Positions 32,371 to 35,879 of a stretch of DNA of 35,879 nucleotides are shown here, piece by piece (position 1 is the first letter of the stretch; every line of letters starts with the position of its first letter). Source of the DNA: Cladosporium sp. IMV 00045 (Eukaryota > Ascomycota > Dothideomycetes > Cladosporiales > Cladosporiaceae). Below the pieces are notes generated by a model. That model saw only the letters and a program-made list of their open reading frames with translations, was not told where the DNA came from and did no database searches. The translations under genes and the position numbers were made by a program. Location of the stretch: NCBI GenBank assembly GCA_001931905.2, contig MSJI02000008.1, positions 1 to 35,879 on the forward strand, written 5' to 3'.

Positions 32371-34568
32371 TCACCCATTATGCATCTCATTGTCCTCAGC
32401 ATGTTTTCCCAACCACTTTGTCCCGCGATCCTCCTCCCACAGCCCACCAAGCCCACCCGGCAATCTCCTGTCGCCTTCAATCAGAATGCGCGGCCCCCGC
32501 CCGGACTCTTCAATATCCCGGATCCAGTCTGGCTTACTCGCGTCGTCGTCCAGCATGCGCTGCAATTCCGGCGTCACTGCCGAGTCTTGTTGGTTGTTGC
32601 TGGTCACTGATTGTGGTAGCATTTCCTTGTCGTGGATTTTAAAGTCGCCACGCAACGTTGCCGCGACCCCGTCTGCCCATCGCAAACCAATGACTTGGGA
32701 AATATAGTCGAAACGGCCGAGGATCCATGCTAGCTGTGCCATTGCTGCCGAAGACGTCACGTTCGACGCACTGCTAGGGTTACCGGTGCTGTTGCCGATT
32801 CGCTCAAGCACACACGTACCCGCGAAGAAGAGGGGCCAGATGGAATTGTAGGACGAGATGAGTACGCAGGGCGAGGAGAAGGCAGGCTGCGAATGGCCTA
32901 GAGCGACGGGCACGGCTGCGCAAATCTCATCTGTAAGTTGGCGTCGGATAGCGCGGAAATAAGAATGCTGAGCTTGACGTGCGGTTTTGGACGGATTGAA
33001 GCGCATGGCTAGCAGTTCCTGAGTACGCGTTACCATGATTCGCACGGCTCGGTACATATTCCAAACTCCAGGACTTGGGAATCCCACGTACGCATGCACC
33101 ATGCCGTTCCAGACGTGGGGTGAGTCGTCGACTTGGAGATCGTAGTAGCGCCATCGACTCTCGTTGGCCAGCGTGTCGATGCTCCATTGCACCATGCGTC
33201 TGTCGACGTCGCTGATTTCGGCCAATGCTTCCTCGTCGGAGATTTTCTGGAACTTCAATTTGTTCTCGAGTCTCGCGAAGTCGTAGCAGATGTCGCTTAT
33301 ATCATCCGCAGGACGAGCCAGTTCAGGATCCAAGTCTTGAGATTGGAGGTCGGGATTCCAATCGACTAAGAATGTTGGAGGTTCAATGTCGTCCCAGATA
33401 CAATGGATCATCTATCGTTGTGGCGAGTTAGTAGTGTGATCAAGGAGCAGAGTAGAACTCTCAATCTGCAGGCCAGTAATTGAATTTAAGGGCAAGGAGA
33501 GGCGACTTACGATCTGGGCGCGCACTTCCCGGAATAAGTTTCGCCCTACGTTGGTCTTGAATTGGGATCTGCCTCTCATTTTCAAGAGTTGGGTAGCACC
33601 TGCAATGTGTGCCTTCCAAGATTGTATCGACTGCTTGCTGTCGCATACGAGGTTCTGCAAGAGGGGATTAGCATGGATTGATCACAAAGAGGCGCAAACA
33701 TATTCACCTCGAAGAAACTCAACATGGACACTGCGATCAAGCTCTCGTCTGTTCTGCTGCGTTTCGGATCCCGTAAAGCATCGTTGAGTAGGCCGATGGC
33801 GTTCATGTACAAGCTACGCGACCAGTCTTTACCGCGCGGTATTTGGCGAACATTTTCGAGTGCTGCCATGCCGCATGCCTTGATAGCCATGGTCAGACAA
33901 GGATCTAGCCGTGGCGCATTCGCGTACTTCAGAATGTAATCCCAGTGACCGCTCGCGGTGAAGCAGTTGAGAAAGTACGATATAGCTACTTCATCGGGTT
34001 TTGGTTGAATCATTCGCGGTAATGAAGTCCATTCGAGTTCGTAGCTGTATCCCGCGGGCCAGACGCAGGCAGTACTACTTTCGAAGGTCTGAGAGAAAGC
34101 GTCAAATTCGCTGAACACGTCGACTGTCCCTTCGCTACTTGATGAAGAATCGCTATGGTCTGTCCTTGGGGTCGGGATGCTTAGAGGAGTCGCAGATCGA
34201 TCTGAGGTAGATGTGTAGCCACTTGGTGCAGCATCATCTGGCGAAAGACGCTGTCGTGAGTCAGCAGAGGTAGCTTTCTGGCCAGACGCTACTGTCCATG
34301 TTGGTCCTGGCGCAGGAGTAGCTGTCCGTGATTTGAGATGTGACGGGACTGGGGTCGGTGCTAGAGAATGTTGCGTTTGCTTTTTCTCTGCCTTTCTGGT
34401 GACCGAAAGAGTCTCGTCCTGTATTTGCAAGCCCGTGGTGTCACGATAGCCGGAACATGGTTTGTTGAGTTTGACACAACGAGCGCATGCAGGCTGCTCA
34501 AGGGTGCATCGCTTCTTGGCCTTGCGACAGTTCTCGCAACCTGCCGACGGCTTGCCACGATAAACCAT
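32371..34568 (-). CDS. Zn2Cys6 (Gal4-type) fungal transcription factor
   Basis: Three exons on the minus strand, 34568-33708, 33654-33511 and 33411-32371, give 681 residues (introns 53 and 99 nt, GTGAAT..GCAG and GTAAGT..ATAG). The N-terminus carries a complete binuclear zinc cluster: the six cysteines of CENCRKAKKRC and CARCVKLNKPC in C-x2-C-x6-C-x6-C-x2-C-x6-C spacing, residues about 11-38. A Ser/Thr/Pro-rich linker (residues about 60-150) precedes a largely helical region resembling the fungal-specific regulatory domain (SYFLNCFTASGHWDYIL, MAIKACGMAAL, SWKAHIAGATQLLKMRG). The GATQLL motif is common in this group. It should be a nuclear DNA-binding regulator that recognises paired CGG triplets. 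No target can be named, and no metabolic cluster adjoins it. It is transcribed divergently from the ribosomal protein gene. Confidence 0.9.
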
Positions 34569-35362
34569 GGTGAGCAGTGGAATAATAAAAATCCAATCGA
34601 GGCGTTACTAATTGGCTAGTATGCCAGAGTAGCTGAGAGAAGTGGAAGCCCTGGGTCCAGAAGACGACCTCCAGATATTAAACAGTTTAGACCATAGTAG
34701 AAAGCGCAGTACGATGTTGAGATATCGCTATACAGATGGCCATCCCCGGGTGTTGCGGACGCCACGGACGTATGTTCAGCTGAGACACAGCCTCCAAGGT
34801 GTGAGAGGCATCGCCGGCGGTTCCAGCAAATCAGGCCACCCAAACGCCAGAGTGTATTTCGTGGTGACCAAGCAAAGCGGATGTGGATGATCGGTTGCGA
34901 CTATGTACTGAGATTTCCGGTAATATTCGCTTGCAGTATATTGTACATTCTAAACGAGACGATAGGCCTAAGTTACTACTCCTCCAAGCACTGCTACAGC
35001 CAAGGGGACCGACCATAGGAGACAGATTGAGCCGACATTCACCCGCTTCGACGGCCACTCCCGGCGGCCCGCTCGTTAGTCGCTCTTTCCTTCGGCCTTG
35101 GCGACCAGATGCACACCCGCGAAATCGTTTTCACGACAGCGCAATCTTTGGTTTGAAGATTCGACTCGACAAGGAAAGGGACACCACCTACCACCGCCAA
35201 ATACCGACAAGGTATGTTCGACTGCCCAACGATGCCGACGACGAGGATTGCACTGTCTGGATCGCGACAATTATTATCCCGCCAACCGCAGACACCGCCT
35301 CGTCGACGACTCGCCCGCACCCGCCGAAATTGCAGCATTGGCTAACAGCGCACTTTTTACAG
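34569..35362. promoter_or_regulatory. Divergent promoter and spliced 5' leader of the eL15 gene
   Basis: This is the spacer between the divergent Zn2Cys6 and eL15 genes. The eL15 ATG (35363) is preceded directly by a strong 3' splice site (TTTTTACAG) with a CTAAC branch site near 35341. A GTATGT donor at 35212 fits a 151-nt leader intron (35212-35362). The 195-codon open frame over this stretch (34883-35470) is therefore leader and intron sequence, not a protein. Confidence 0.65.
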
Positions 35363-35879
35363 ATGGGCGCCCACAAGTACCTCGAGGAGCTGCAGAAGAA
35401 GAAGCAGAGCGATGTTATGCGCTTCCTGCTCCGCGTTCGCTGCTGGGAGGTACGACACACCATCACCTGAAAAAGAGCGACATAAGACGCTTCGTCCGTC
35501 TGTGTCTTGGGGTACTCGTTGAACATTTGCTGAGAGTACTTTCATACAGCTCCGCCAGTTGAACGTCATCCACCGCGCCTCGCGCCCTAGCCGCCCCGAC
35601 AAGGCTCGCCGCCTGGGCTACAAGGCCAAGCAGGGCTACGTTATCTACCGTGCCCGCGTCCGCCGCGGTGGCCGCAAGCGCCCTGCCCCCAAGGGTGCCA
35701 CCTACGGTAAGCAGACAATGGATGAAGAGGATGAGAAATTTCAGCCATACTGACTTTTTGCGAAACAGGCAAGCCCACCAACCAGGGTATCAACCAGCTC
35801 AAGTACCAGCGTGCCCTCAAGTCCACCGCCGAGGAGCGTGTCGGCCGCCGTTGCGCCAACCTGCGCGTCCTGAACTCCT
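35363..35879 (+). CDS. RPL15: 60S ribosomal protein L15 (eL15), 3' partial
   Basis: Exons are 35363-35449, 35550-35706 and 35769 to beyond the window, with introns of 100 and 62 nt in frame. The start [15 protein letters not shown] and the blocks [30 protein letters not shown] and [13 protein letters not shown] identify eL15, followed by [27 protein letters not shown]. It is an RNA-binding core protein of the large cytosolic subunit, normally about 203 residues; the last third lies outside the window. Codon use is the most strongly C/G-ending of the window (AAG, CGC, GCC), as expected for a highly expressed gene. The ATG directly follows a 3' splice site, so the coding sequence begins at the first base of an exon, a common arrangement in fungal ribosomal protein genes. 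Confidence 0.97.

Noticed and set aside
34883..35470. 195-codon frame overlapping the start of eL15
   Set aside because: Only its end, from 35363 to 35449, is real eL15 coding. The upstream part is explained by leader and intron, and the rest reads past the intron donor at 35450.

Overview
This is a window from the nuclear genome of a filamentous ascomycete (Pezizomycotina). A Dothideomycete is my best guess, from the general character of the proteins only. Support for the fungal call: genes broken by short GT..AG introns (mostly about 50-60 nt) with CTAAC/CTGAC-type branch sites, a dispersed 5S rRNA gene, C/G-biased third codon positions, and typical fungal families (FLC/TRP-like carrier, Dal5-type MFS permease, Zn2Cys6 regulator, HeLo-like/STAND N-terminal domain, fungal MBL-fold protein).

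Layout. 1-2307 (+): 3' part of an FLC/TRP-like membrane protein. 3456-4504 (+): mitochondrial SDH assembly factor 2. 6609-8188 (+): secreted bicupin oxalate decarboxylase carrying a one-base frameshift. 9184-10440 (+): secreted alpha/beta-hydrolase whose nucleophile Ser is Gly, followed in frame beyond a UGA-C stop by a 59-codon GPI-anchor-like extension. 11277-13093 (+): seven-exon MFS permease. 14603-16484 (+): secreted catalase whose second intron reads as a nested twin intron (stwintron). 16676-17131 (-): small two-TM protein. 19489-21065 (+): ammonium transporter with GATA sites upstream. 21490-22391 (-): esterase/lipase pseudogene. 24914-25786 (+): HeLo-like N-terminal-domain protein. 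25915-26033 (+): 5S rRNA. 26391-27728 (+): ankyrin pseudogene with a 79-bp tandem duplication. 27762-28746 (-): MBL-fold protein. 30220-31777 (+): mucin-like single-pass membrane protein. 32371-34568 (-): Zn2Cys6 regulator. 35363-end (+): ribosomal protein eL15, cut by the window end.

The genes do not form an operon-like or secondary-metabolite cluster. Core genes (FLC, SDHAF2, eL15) flank an accessory stretch of secreted, transport and self/non-self-type genes. Three of the accessory genes are broken (6.6-8.2, 21.5-22.4 and 26.4-27.7 kb), and long gene-poor spacers separate them. The observations most worth testing are the catalase stwintron, the stop-codon extension with a stem-loop 8 nt downstream in the 9184 hydrolase gene, and the possible alternative C-terminus of the FLC gene.
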